The notes under the pieces were generated by a model, which worked only from the letters and a program-made list of their open reading frames with translations, ran no database searches and was not told the origin of the DNA. This document shows, piece by piece, positions 41,792 to 50,781 of a DNA stretch of 64,000 nucleotides. The translations under genes were made by a program, and so were the position numbers. Position 1 is the stretch's first letter. Each line of letters starts with the position of its first letter. Source of the stretch: Geothrix paludis (GTDB lineage: Bacteria; Acidobacteriota; Holophagae; Holophagales; Holophagaceae); NCBI RefSeq assembly GCF_022808815.1, contig NZ_JAKZLC010000001.1, forward strand, positions 62,001 to 126,000, in the 5' to 3' direction.

Positions 41792-42025
41792 GGCCTTGCT
41801 CCCGCGTTTCCGGGCCTGTGTTTCGGGTACAGCGCTCCCGACCGGGCGTCCGTGGCCGGGTCGCACAGGAGAAAACGGAGGGGATGCACAGACGGCTCCT
41901 GACAGGACAGGGGAAGGAATCGAGTCTAACGGGCCTGCTCCGGATTCCCAAGGGACGGACAGCACGTCTGATATGGAATGATGGAGGCAGATGTTCCCCA
42001 CCCTTTCTCCTGGAGCGCTGATCGC

Positions 42026-45000
42026 GTGCGCCTGATCTCCCTTGAACTCCATGGCTTCAAGTCCTTCGCAGACGCCCAGAAGCTCAGTTTCCCAGGAGGC
42101 ATGACCGCGGTCGTGGGGCCCAACGGCTGCGGCAAATCGAACATCTCCGACAGCCTGGCCTGGGTGCTGGGCGAACAGCGGGCCTCGATGCTGCGCGGCG
42201 CGGAGATGGCCGACGTGATCTTCGCGGGCACGGCCCAGCGCCGGCCCACGGGCCTGGCGGAGGTGAAGCTGGCCCTGGAGATGCCGGACCCGGCCTTGCC
42301 GGGCTCCACGCGGGAGGTGACGATCTCGCGCCGCCTCTACCGGGATACCGGCAGCGAGTACCGCATCAACGGCCGGGAGGCGCGGCTCAAGGACGTGCAG
42401 GACCTGCTGCTGGACACGGGCATGGGCACTCGGGCCTACAGCTTCATCCAGCAGGGGCAGATCGACCTGATCCTCAGCAGCAAGCCCAAGGACCGGCGCC
42501 TGCTGCTGGAGGAGGCCGCCGGCATCACCCGCTACAAGCTGCGCCGGGCCGACGCGGAAAAGCGGCTGGACGAGACCCGCGGCAACCTCCAGCGGCTGGA
42601 TGACATCCTCTACGAGCTGACCAAGCAGATGGATTCGCTCCGCCGCCAGGCGGCCCGCGCCCGGAAGGCGAAGGAACTGGACGCGGAGATCAAGGCCACG
42701 CAGCGGGTGCTGCTGGCGGGGAAGGCGGTGGAACTGGAGGAGGCCAAGCAGCGGATCCTGGACCACCTGGACGAGGTCGAGCGGCGGGTGGCCGAGCTCA
42801 CGGCGCAGGTCTCCGAGAAGGCCTCCGAAGTGGAGGCTCTGCGCCTGTCCGTGGACGAGCGGCAGCAGGCCCAGGCGAAGCGGGCGAGCGCCATTCTCGG
42901 CCTGGATCAGCGCCTCCAGCTGGCCGACCAGGAGCGCAGCTTCCAGGAGGACCGGAGGGTCGAGGCGCGGGACCAGCGGGCCCGCCTGGAAGAGCACATC
43001 CAGATGCTGGTGGCGCGGCTGGCCGAATCCGGCGATTCCTTCACGGCGCTGGAAGCCCAGCTGAAGGAGGCCGGAGAGCGCCTCGCCCTTCAGGAGGCAG
43101 AGCTGGCCAAGGCCGAGGAGGCCGTGGCCCTCGCCCAGGGCGCCCTCCGCCACGCGGAGGCGGAGCTTCATGCCCATCGCGAGCGGAAGGCCGACTCCCA
43201 GAAGGAGGCCCTGGCCCGCCAGAAGGAGCGGCTGGGGCTCCAGACTCAGGTCGCCCAGCTGGAGGGCCGCCTGGACACCCTCAACCACGAGGAATCTGTC
43301 CGCGCGCCACGTCTGGAAAGCCTCGAGGCCGAGTCGGGCCAGGTGGAGCGGGCGCTGGAGGGGCTGCTGTCCCAGCTCGAGCAGGCCGAGGAGGCCTCGC
43401 TGGACCAGCGCCGCCGGGCCGAGCAGCTGGAGGAGGCCCAGCGCGTCCTGGCCCAGGATCACCATCGGGCCGAGGCGGAGCTGGACGCCGCCGAGCGGCG
43501 CCTGCGGCAGATCTCCGACTTGCTGGCCAAGAGCTTCGGCGAGGCGGAATTGCAGAAGGGGCTCGCCTGGCTGCGGGAACAGGGTGTCCGCCCCCAGACG
43601 CTGGTGGATCTGCTCACGGTGGACGAGGCCCTGCGGCCGGATCTGGAGCGGCTGCTGGGCAACTGGCTCCAGGTCCTGGCCGTCGAGGCGTCCCTGGCGG
43701 GCCGCGCCGCCGAGGCTCCGGGTCATCTGCTGCTGGCCCTGGAGGACAAGGGGGACCTGCCGCCCGTCCCGGAGGGTTGTGAGGCTCTGCGGGACCACCT
43801 CAGGTGGACGGGGTCGAACCGTCCGCTCGGCGCCCTGCTGGGCCGGGCCTTCCGATGCGCCGACGCGGCCCTGCCCACGCTGGCGGCGGCCCATCCGGAC
43901 CTGGCGTTCGTCTCGCCCGCCTTCGTGCGTCTGCCCTTCGGTCCCGTGCAGCTCGGCGTGTCCGCCCCCGCCGCCTCTCCCCTGAAGCTGCGGGCGGAGC
44001 AGGAGGAGGCCAAGGCCACCCGCGAGGCCCTGCTGGACCGCATCGAGGACCTGGAGACCCGGCGCGGCAGGGGCGGCGACGACAGCCGCGCCGCCCGGGA
44101 GCGATCCGTCGAGATCGACGAGGACCTGCGGGCCCTCCGGCGGCGGGCGGACACCCTGAAGGCGCAGCGGACCTCGCTGCTGACCCAGCTGTCGGAGATC
44201 CGGGCGGCCAGCGAGCGGGCGGACGCCCTGTGGGAGCAGATCGAGGCCGAGATCAAAGGCCTTCAGGGCCAGCTCCGGGACCTGGAAGCCCACCCGGAAG
44301 AGGCCAACGACACCGCCCTGGAAGAGGCCATCCGCCAGGCCGAGGATCTGGTCCGCGAGGCGCGGCATCGGTTGGACGAGCGCCGGGACCAGCGCGGCGA
44401 GGTCGCGCGCGCCCGTGACGCGGCCTGGGCGGAGCGGGACGGCCACGAGCGGCATCTTCAGCTGGCCCAGCGGGGCCGCTTCGACCTGGAAGCCGAACGG
44501 CAGCGCCTGGAAGTGGAGGCCTCCGAGCAGGGCAGCCGCATGGAGACCTGCGCCCAGCGCCTCGCCGAGCTGGAAGCGGAATCCCAGGGCCTGCTGAGGG
44601 ACCGGGAGGAGGTGCAGGCCCTGGCCCAGGAGGCGCAGCCCCACCTCGAGCTGGACCAGGAGACCCTCCGGGTGCAGGAGCGGGCGGCCCGCGAGCTTCA
44701 GGAGGCCCTGGAGAACGCCCGGGCCCAGCACCAGGAGGTGCTCATCCATGGCGCGCAGGTCCAGGGCAGCCAGGAGGCCCTGGCCAAGGAGGTCGAGCTG
44801 GCCCTGGGGCTGGAGATCCCCGCCTTCCTGGCCGGCATCACCGAGGTCGAGCGGGAGGCCTGGGCCGAGGGCGGACTGGTCCACCAGACCCGGCTCAACG
44901 AGCTCCAGGGGCGGCGCATGGACCTGGGCGGCGTGAATCCCCTGGCCATCCAGGAACTGGAGGAGGCGGAGACCCGCCTGGCCTTCATGAACGAGCAGCG

Positions 45001-45535
45001 GGCCGACGTCACCGCGGCCATCGGCAACCTGGAGTCCACCATCCAGGAGATCAACGCCACCAGCGAGGAGCGCTTCCGGGAAGCCTTCGACTTCGTGAAC
45101 ACGCGGTTCCAGGAGGTGTTCCGGGAGGCCTTCGGCGGCGGCCAGGCCCAGCTGAGCCTGGAGGACCCCAAGAACCTGCTGGAGTGCGGCATCGAGATCA
45201 CCGCCCAGCCCCCGGGCAAGAGCGCCAAGGCCCTCACGCTGCTGAGTGGCGGCGAGAAGGCGCTGACGGCCATCTCGCTCCTCTTCGCCATCTTCCACTT
45301 CAAGCCCAGCCCCTTCTGCGTGCTGGACGAGGTGGACGCTCCGCTGGATGAGGCGAACGTGGGCCGCTTCGCCGCCATGGTCCAGAAGATGAAGGTCGAC
45401 ACCCAGTTCATCGTCATCACCCACCAGAAGCCCACCATGGTGGCCGCGGACACGCTCTATGGAGTCACCATGGAAGAGGCGGGCTGCTCGCGGCTGGTGA
45501 GCGTCCAGCTCCGGGAGGCCGAGGCCCTGGTCTGA
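42026..45535 (+). CDS. smc: Chromosome segregation ATPase SMC
   Basis: Condensin core ATPase that organises chromosomal DNA with ScpAB. I start at GTG 42026 (1169 residues) since it gives the canonical VRLISLELHGFKSFAD opening and has GGAG ten bases upstream; ATG 41978 would add 16 residues. Walker A is VVGPNGCGKSNISDSLAWVL, two long coiled coils flank a hinge at about 510-660, the ABC signature is LLSGGEKALTAISLLF and Walker B is FCVLDEVDAPLDEANVGRF. Length and layout are normal. It is divergent from the pilus operon and ends before an AT-rich region. Confidence 0.96.
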   Translation: MRLISLELHGFKSFADAQKLSFPGGMTAVVGPNGCGKSNISDSLAWVLGEQRASMLRGAEMADVIFAGTAQRRPTGLAEVKLALEMPDPALPGSTREVTISRRLYRDTGSEYRINGREARLKDVQDLLLDTGMGTRAYSFIQQGQIDLILSSKPKDRRLLLEEAAGITRYKLRRADAEKRLDETRGNLQRLDDILYELTKQMDSLRRQAARARKAKELDAEIKATQRVLLAGKAVELEEAKQRILDHLDEVERRVAELTAQVSEKASEVEALRLSVDERQQAQAKRASAILGLDQRLQLADQERSFQEDRRVEARDQRARLEEHIQMLVARLAESGDSFTALEAQLKEAGERLALQEAELAKAEEAVALAQGALRHAEAELHAHRERKADSQKEALARQKERLGLQTQVAQLEGRLDTLNHEESVRAPRLESLEAESGQVERALEGLLSQLEQAEEASLDQRRRAEQLEEAQRVLAQDHHRAEAELDAAERRLRQISDLLAKSFGEAELQKGLAWLREQGVRPQTLVDLLTVDEALRPDLERLLGNWLQVLAVEASLAGRAAEAPGHLLLALEDKGDLPPVPEGCEALRDHLRWTGSNRPLGALLGRAFRCADAALPTLAAAHPDLAFVSPAFVRLPFGPVQLGVSAPAASPLKLRAEQEEAKATREALLDRIEDLETRRGRGGDDSRAARERSVEIDEDLRALRRRADTLKAQRTSLLTQLSEIRAASERADALWEQIEAEIKGLQGQLRDLEAHPEEANDTALEEAIRQAEDLVREARHRLDERRDQRGEVARARDAAWAERDGHERHLQLAQRGRFDLEAERQRLEVEASEQGSRMETCAQRLAELEAESQGLLRDREEVQALAQEAQPHLELDQETLRVQERAARELQEALENARAQHQEVLIHGAQVQGSQEALAKEVELALGLEIPAFLAGITEVEREAWAEGGLVHQTRLNELQGRRMDLGGVNPLAIQELEEAETRLAFMNEQRADVTAAIGNLESTIQEINATSEERFREAFDFVNTRFQEVFREAFGGGQAQLSLEDPKNLLECGIEITAQPPGKSAKALTLLSGGEKALTAISLLFAIFHFKPSPFCVLDEVDAPLDEANVGRFAAMVQKMKVDTQFIVITHQKPTMVAADTLYGVTMEEAGCSRLVSVQLREAEALV

Positions 45536-45861
45536 GCTTTCGGGTGTGACGGAATGGGTGGTGAACACCCTTTTCGCCCTCCGGTCCATGCCCTGCAAGG
45601 GCGATCGGCCTGTCAATGCGAAAGAAAGCGTAAATTGTGGAAAACCCCGGATCGGAATTGTCCGGCAGATCCGTCAGACGTATTTAATTTAAAAATTGAT
45701 TTGATTCAGTTTGTATAGACACAAATCGACGTTAAAACACCCTCGAAGTCCATCCAGGAACAGGGTTTAGCCCTCCCGGGAAGGATCAATCCACAGGCTT
45801 TTCCACAGACGTGCGCCGTCGGTTTGTAACTACCTGGTAATGCTGGGGTGACTTCGGTGTG
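45536..45861. other. AT-rich convergent intergenic region with DnaA-box-like motifs
   Basis: 326 bases between the convergent 3' ends of smc and a TPR gene, with no ORF of note. Bases 45681-45720 have only seven G/C of forty. Near it are TGTGGAAAA (45636-45644) and TTTTCCACA (45799-45807), each one mismatch from the DnaA box TTATCCACA or its complement, and CAATCCACA (45787-45795), two mismatches. A small stem-loop GCCCT-GCA-AGGGC lies at 45590-45602. It could be an origin-like or DnaA-titrating site, or simply unselected spacer. Confidence 0.45.
45556..45574 (+). terminator. Weak terminator after smc
   Basis: Five-base stem GGGTG / CACCC, loop GTGAA, directly followed by TTTT, 20 bases after the smc stop codon. 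Short but in the right place. Confidence 0.55.
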
Positions 45862-47403
45862 TCAGCTTTCCAGCTCGGCCGCGAGGAACTCGGGCCGCAG
45901 CCATTCGCGGAGGGTCTCCTCCCCCACGCCCAGCTTGGTGAGATGCTCGGTGGCCATCTTCATGCTCTGGCCCGCGTCCCGGCAGATGAGCAGCCGCTGC
46001 TTCCAGGCTTCGAGGGCGCGATGCCGCAGCTCGGGCTCGCCCTGGTCCATGCGCTTCTCCAGCACGAAGCCGAGGTTGTTGGCCGCTTTGCGATGGCTGG
46101 GCTCCAGGGTCAGGGCCTTCTCGTAGGCCTCCGTGGCCTCCGTCAGGCGTCCCGCGACTTCCAGGGCCACGCCCCGGGCGTTCCACACATCCGAGTCGTC
46201 GGGGGCCAGGGCCATGGCCTGGTCCACCATGCCCATCTGGTCCTCGGGGCGGTTGGCGAAACGGTAGACCTCGGACAGGCCGAGGTAGGCGCTGTACTCG
46301 CCAGGATCCGTCTCCAGCGCCTTCAGGAACGCCTGCTCGGCGGCTGGTCCCTGACGGGTCTCGATGAGGGCATAGCCCAGCTGGACCTGGAGGTCCGCCG
46401 CATCGGGCTCCCGCATCATGGCCTCGCGGTAGCAACGGAGCGCGTCCTCCCAGCGGGATTCCTCGCGGGCCATGTCGCCCAGGGCGGCCCAGGGGTTCGC
46501 GGCTTCCGGATCGGTCTCTGTGGCGAGGCTGAAGTAGGAAACGGCGCCTTCGCGGTCACCCATGTCGCGCTTCAGCTCGCCCAGCAGGGCCTGGGCCTCC
46601 GCCAGCACCGGCGCGGGGGGGGCGAGGAGCATCAGCGTGTGGAGCTGGCCCTGGGCGAGCTCCAGATGCCCCTGCTCGCTGAAGATCTCCGCGAGGATGA
46701 AGTAGCTGGCCGGATCACACACGTGCAGGCTGCGGGCCCGCTGGATGCAGCGCAGGCCTTCCGCGAGCTCGCCGCGCTTCAGCAGCATCTCGCCGAGGGC
46801 GTGCCAGCCCCAGTAGTAGGACCCGTCCGTCTGGAGCGCGGCCACCAGCTGCGCCTCGGCGCCGCTCCAGTCGGAGAGCTGGTCCATGGCGATGGCGAGC
46901 AGACGGAGGGTGCGGGGATCCGTGGGCCGCAGGCTGAGGGACTTCAGCAGCCAGGCCTTGGCCTCCGCGGCCTGGCCGCGATGCAGGTGCACGAGGCCCG
47001 TGAGCTCGAGGGCCTTGGGATCCTGGCCGTCGAGGGCGAGGGCCTGGTGGAGGGCGAGTTCCGCTCCGTCGATGTCCTGGAGGAGAAGGCGCAGGTAGCC
47101 CAGGTTGCGCAGGTGCCCGCCGCACCCGGGGTGCTCATCCCGGAGGGATTCGAGCTGCGTCAGGAGCTCCTGGCCCTCTTCCTCCTCGGCGTTGTCGCTG
47201 AAGCAGAGCAGGCGTTCGAACCAGGCCTCCGCGTGGGAGCGGTCCTCGACCAGGAGCTGGTCCAGGACCTCCTGGGCCTCCGTGTGCCGGGCGCGGCCAT
47301 TGAGGGCGCGAGCCAGCTTGAGGCGGTCAGCAAACGACGTTCCGGCCGCGGCCTTGAGGGCCGTCAGGTCTGGGTCGAGCAGCTTGATCCAGGGGCGTGC
47401 CAT
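45862..47403 (-). CDS. Tetratricopeptide repeat protein
   Basis: 513 residues, no signal peptide, made almost wholly of TPR units, for example ALELTGLVHLHRGQAAEAKA, GWHALGEMLLKRGELAEGLR, WAALGDMAREESRWEDALR and AANNLGFVLEKRMDQGEPEL; I count about ten to twelve. TPR stacks scaffold protein complexes; no partner is indicated. I start at ATG 47403 (GAGG seven bases upstream), which avoids overlap with the dehydrogenase gene upstream; an open frame runs 30 codons further to 47493. Confidence 0.85.
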   Translation of the reverse strand: MARPWIKLLDPDLTALKAAAGTSFADRLKLARALNGRARHTEAQEVLDQLLVEDRSHAEAWFERLLCFSDNAEEEEGQELLTQLESLRDEHPGCGGHLRNLGYLRLLLQDIDGAELALHQALALDGQDPKALELTGLVHLHRGQAAEAKAWLLKSLSLRPTDPRTLRLLAIAMDQLSDWSGAEAQLVAALQTDGSYYWGWHALGEMLLKRGELAEGLRCIQRARSLHVCDPASYFILAEIFSEQGHLELAQGQLHTLMLLAPPAPVLAEAQALLGELKRDMGDREGAVSYFSLATETDPEAANPWAALGDMAREESRWEDALRCYREAMMREPDAADLQVQLGYALIETRQGPAAEQAFLKALETDPGEYSAYLGLSEVYRFANRPEDQMGMVDQAMALAPDDSDVWNARGVALEVAGRLTEATEAYEKALTLEPSHRKAANNLGFVLEKRMDQGEPELRHRALEAWKQRLLICRDAGQSMKMATEHLTKLGVGEETLREWLRPEFLAAELES

Positions 47404-47431
47404 GGGATGCCTCGTGAGGGAGTCCAGGGTA

Positions 47432-48367
47432 TCACCGCGATGGAGCCAGCGCCGCCGCGAGTCCGTCGCAAAGAAGCTGTGCCATGGCGCCACGGGTCTC
47501 GACGGTGGCCGAACCGAGGTGGGGCAGCAGCACGGCGCGGGGCGCCTTCAGCCAACGCGGATTGAGGCGCGGTTCACCTTCGTAGACGTCCAGGCCCGCC
47601 CCGCCGAGGCGGCCCGATTCCAGCAGATCGATGGCGGCATTCTCATCCATGATGCCGCCGCGCGCGGTGTTGATGATCACCGCGCCCTGGGGCAGCTTCT
47701 CCAGCGCGGCGCGGTCCAGCATGCCGCGGGTCTGGTCCGTCAGCGGGCAGTGGAGGGACAGCACGAGACTCCTCGGGAGCAGGTCCGCCAGGGGGAGGCG
47801 CGCGGCCTTGCCGGCGCCGAAATCCACCTCGCCGCCCCGTCCCTCGCGATCCCAGAACAAGGGCGTCATGCCCAGGGCCTGGGCACGACGGGCGAAGGCC
47901 TGGCCGATGGGGCCGCTACCGAGGATGCCGCAGCCCTTGCCCGAGAGACCCAGGCCCAGCAGCTGGTCAGGCGCCCAGCCCTTCCACGCGCCGGAACGCA
48001 CCAGCGCCTCGCCTTCCGCCACGCGGCGAGTCACGGCCATGAGCAGGGCCAGGGCGATGTCGGCGGTGGCGTCCGTCAGCACGCCGGGCGTGTTCACCAC
48101 GGCGATGCCGCGGGCCTGGCAGGCCTTCACGGGCAGGTGGTTCACGCCCACGGAGTAGGTGCCGATGGCCTTCAGCTTCGGCGCGGCGTCGAGATCCGCC
48201 TCGGTGACGGGCTCGGAGAGCATCACCACCAGAGCCTCGGCCTCGGGCAGGGCGGCGTTCCATTCCGGCGAGCGGAAGGCCGCCAGCCGGAGATCGGGGA
48301 AGCGGGCGCCGAGTTCGGCCAAGGCGGGGCCGACGAGAGGAGAGGTGGAGAGGATTCGCGTGCTCAT
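47432..48367 (-). CDS. D-isomer-specific 2-hydroxyacid dehydrogenase
   Basis: 311-residue NAD(P)-dependent dehydrogenase, probably acting on glyoxylate/hydroxypyruvate or a related 2-keto acid. Motifs: GTYSVGVNHL, NTPGVLTDATADIALALLMA, cofactor loop LGSGPIGQAFARRAQALGM, catalytic Arg in INTARGGIMDE, Glu in VYEGEPRLNP and His in LLPHLGSATVETR. The VNTPGVLTDATAD stretch is typical of glyoxylate/hydroxypyruvate reductases. Its start overlaps the ruvA stop by four bases. Confidence 0.88.
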   Translation of the reverse strand: MSTRILSTSPLVGPALAELGARFPDLRLAAFRSPEWNAALPEAEALVVMLSEPVTEADLDAAPKLKAIGTYSVGVNHLPVKACQARGIAVVNTPGVLTDATADIALALLMAVTRRVAEGEALVRSGAWKGWAPDQLLGLGLSGKGCGILGSGPIGQAFARRAQALGMTPLFWDREGRGGEVDFGAGKAARLPLADLLPRSLVLSLHCPLTDQTRGMLDRAALEKLPQGAVIINTARGGIMDENAAIDLLESGRLGGAGLDVYEGEPRLNPRWLKAPRAVLLPHLGSATVETRGAMAQLLCDGLAAALAPSR

Positions 48368-48951
48368 CGCTGCAGGGCCTTCAAAGCGAGACGGATGGCC
48401 TCCGCCAGGGGCGGCTTCGAGGTGCGAAGGTCCGCCACCACCGGCAGCACTACGTCCTCCTTGAAGCCAAGATTCGTCAGGGCGGAGCGCAGGTTCTCCT
48501 CCCAGGGGTCGCCCACGGGCCCTCCCGCCAGGCCGTCCAGGCCCGACAGGCCGCCGAGCTTCTCCGACAGCTCGAAGCACATCTTCTCGGCGGTCTTCTT
48601 CCCCACGCCGGGGATGCGCGTGAGGGCCTTCACGTCCCGGCCCCGGATGGCGCGCACCAGGTCCTCGGGGCTGAGGGCGCCCAGGGCCGCCAGGGCCATC
48701 TTTGGCCCCACGCCGTCCACCTTCACCAGCAGTCGGTAGAGCTCCCGTTCCTGGGTGGAGGAGAAGCCCAGGAGGGCGATCTCGTTCTCGCGCACCAGCA
48801 GCTCCGTGTGCAGCACCACCTGGGTGCCCGCCTCCGGCAGCAGGCCATAGGTCGAGAGGCTGATGGCCGCGGCGTAGCCCACGCCCCCGCACTCGACGAG
48901 GGCCAGGTTCGGCAGCTTCTGGATGAGTTCCCCGCGCAGGCGTCCGATCAT
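48364..48951 (-). CDS. ruvA: Holliday junction branch migration protein RuvA
   Basis: 195 residues; with RuvB it moves Holliday junctions during recombination repair. Begins MIGRLRGELIQKLPNLALVE, has the two helix-hairpin-helix motifs LLVKVDGVGPKMALAALGAL and LTRIPGVGKKTAEKMCFEL, and a C-terminal domain III that contacts RuvB. ruvB and ruvC are not adjacent. Confidence 0.95.
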   Translation of the reverse strand: MIGRLRGELIQKLPNLALVECGGVGYAAAISLSTYGLLPEAGTQVVLHTELLVRENEIALLGFSSTQERELYRLLVKVDGVGPKMALAALGALSPEDLVRAIRGRDVKALTRIPGVGKKTAEKMCFELSEKLGGLSGLDGLAGGPVGDPWEENLRSALTNLGFKEDVVLPVVADLRTSKPPLAEAIRLALKALQR

Positions 48952-49002
48952 CCTTCGAGGATACCGGAAGGAAAACCCCCGGGCCTGCGGCGTTTCCTGC
49001 CG

Positions 49003-50136
49003 CTACATCCAGTAGCGGAAGAGCGAGTCCATCAGCCGCGCGACCACGTCGCCGTTGCGCCGGTTGCGCTCCTCGCGGCCGGGGAGCTCCGGATAGGCCG
49101 GCACGGGATCGTGCAGGGTCCGTCCGACTTCCGGCCCCAGCAGCTCGCGCCAGCGGTCCAGCCAGGCATCGGGAAGCTGTTCCGGGATGGGAAGGTCCAT
49201 CAGCGTGAGGTAGAGGATCGTCCAGACGCGGGCCACGACCTGGGCCTCGTAGCCGCCGCCCAGGGTGAAGAGCGCCCGTCCCTGGGTGCGCTCAGCGGCC
49301 AGGTCGAGAATCCGGCGATAGAGGGCCTGGAAGGCCTGGGTGGTCAGGGCCAGGTCCCCGAGGGGGTCTGCGAAATGCGCGTCCGCGCCGGCCTGCACCA
49401 CCAGGACGTGGGGCGAGAACCACTCCAGGGCCCTCGGCACCACGGCGTCGAAGGCCTCGAGGTAGCTCTCGGATTCCGTGAAGGGCTCCAGGGGGATGTT
49501 GACGCTGAGCCCCCGCGCGGTGCCGGCGCCCAGCTCCTGGATGTGGCCGGTGCCGGGATAGAGGTAGTGCCCCGTCTCGTGCAGGCTGATGGTCAGCACC
49601 TGGTCGCTGTCGTAGAAGAGGCTCTGGACCCCGTCGCCGTGGTGGAGGTCGATGTCGAGGTAGGCCACGCGCCAGCCGTGGCGCACCATGGCCCGGATGG
49701 CCACGGCTAGGTCGTTGTACATGCAGAAGCCCGCCGCCCGGTTCCTCTGGGCGTGGTGGAGTCCTCCGCCCAGCTGGAGCACCCGGGTCTCGGCTCCCTC
49801 CATCAGGAGCCGTGCCCCATGGAGGGTTCCGCCCACCAGCCAGCGGGCCGCGAGGTCCATGCCCGGGAAGATGGGGTTGTCCGGCGTCCCCAGTCCGAAC
49901 TGCTCCGCCTCGGGCCTGGACTCGCCGCGATCCAGGGCCTCGACCATGGCCACGTACGCCTCGTCGTGGACCGTGAGGATCTCCTCCCGGGTGGCCGCGG
50001 GCGCCGCGATGGGCGAGGTGGCGTGGCCCAGGGTGTGGATCAGGTCCAGGAGCATGGCGAGCCGCGCCGGCGTGAAGGGATGCTCCGGCCCGAAGTCGTA
50101 CCCGGCGTACTCCGGGCGGTAGATCAGTGCTGCCAT
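49003..50136 (-). CDS. acuC: AcuC-type protein deacetylase (class I HDAC fold)
   Basis: Zinc-dependent deacetylase; in Bacillus, AcuC reactivates acetylated acetyl-CoA synthetase. 377 residues from ATG 50136 (13-base overlap with the acuB stop); an ATG six codons earlier is possible. The N-terminus IYRPEYAGYDFGPEHPFTP is typical AcuC. The catalytic His pair is in GGGLHHAQRNRAAGFCMYND, zinc ligands in LDIDLHHGDGVQSLFY and AGADAHFADPLGDLALT. It is third in an operon with a GNAT acetyltransferase-like gene and acuB, opposite an acyl-CoA synthetase, which strongly supports a role in reversible acetylation. Confidence 0.88.
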   Translation of the reverse strand: MAALIYRPEYAGYDFGPEHPFTPARLAMLLDLIHTLGHATSPIAAPAATREEILTVHDEAYVAMVEALDRGESRPEAEQFGLGTPDNPIFPGMDLAARWLVGGTLHGARLLMEGAETRVLQLGGGLHHAQRNRAAGFCMYNDLAVAIRAMVRHGWRVAYLDIDLHHGDGVQSLFYDSDQVLTISLHETGHYLYPGTGHIQELGAGTARGLSVNIPLEPFTESESYLEAFDAVVPRALEWFSPHVLVVQAGADAHFADPLGDLALTTQAFQALYRRILDLAAERTQGRALFTLGGGYEAQVVARVWTILYLTLMDLPIPEQLPDAWLDRWRELLGPEVGRTLHDPVPAYPELPGREERNRRNGDVVARLMDSLFRYWM

Positions 50137-50750
50137 GGCTTCTGGATGGGCCACAGGACCTCAAACTCCGCCCGCCGGAGCTCGTCCGCGAGGGGGCGGA
50201 TCTGGTTGGAATCCACCCGGAGCACCGTGCGGACAGCCTCGGGCGAGGGGTAGGTGAGGATGGAGTGGATGTTGACGTGGCGCTCCGCGAGGAAGGCCGT
50301 GAGGCGGGCCAGCTCGCCAGGCCGGTCCGCGAGGGCCACCTCGAGCCGGGAGGAGGGCTTGGTCACTCCGGTGAGGATCATCAGGGCGTCCAGCAGATCC
50401 ATGCCCGTGAGGATCCCCACCAGCTCGCCGCCGTCCACCACGGGCAGGCAGCCGATCTTGTGCTCCCGCATGATCCGCGCGGCGTCCTCCACGGGATCCA
50501 GGGGATCCGCCGTCAGGGGCGGGCTGCTCATGACGGCGGAGACGGGATCCCCGGCGGGGCGGGGATTCTGGCAGAGGCTGCTGGTGGCCAGGCGGAGGTC
50601 GCGGTCCGTGAGGACGCCCACCAGGCGTCCCCGGTCCACCACCGGCAGGTGGCGGAAGCCGCGGTCCTGGAGCATCTGGTAGGCCTCTCCGATGGTGGCC
50701 TCCGCGGAGACCACCGTCACCGGCCGGCGCATCATCTCCTTCACGAGCAT
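50124..50750 (-). CDS. acuB: AcuB-like protein, two CBS domains plus ACT domain
   Basis: 208 residues. CBS pair at ~1-140 (MLVKEMMRRPVTVVSAEATI, FRHLPVVDRGRLVGVLTDRD, then MREHKIGCLPVVDGGELVGI); ACT domain at ~145-205 (LEVALADRPGELARLTAFLA, HVNIHSILTY). CBS domains usually sense adenine nucleotides and ACT domains amino acids. This is the AcuB layout of the Bacillus acuABC operon, where its exact role is unsettled. It lies between the acetyltransferase-like gene (31 bases) and acuC. Confidence 0.85.
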   Translation of the reverse strand: MLVKEMMRRPVTVVSAEATIGEAYQMLQDRGFRHLPVVDRGRLVGVLTDRDLRLATSSLCQNPRPAGDPVSAVMSSPPLTADPLDPVEDAARIMREHKIGCLPVVDGGELVGILTGMDLLDALMILTGVTKPSSRLEVALADRPGELARLTAFLAERHVNIHSILTYPSPEAVRTVLRVDSNQIRPLADELRRAEFEVLWPIQKPWQH

Positions 50751-50781
50751 GGCGGTTCTCCTCGGGGTTCAGGCTCGGGGT

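Noticed and set aside
41060-45616. Open frame of 1518 codons on the minus strand opposite smc
   Set aside because: Only its last 244 codons (PilM-like gene) are real; the rest is antisense of smc with repetitive Leu/Gly/Gln composition, caused by high GC.
45660-45740. A dif (XerCD) site in the AT-rich region
   Set aside because: No 11-6-11 inverted arrangement resembling dif could be found; only short A/T repeats.
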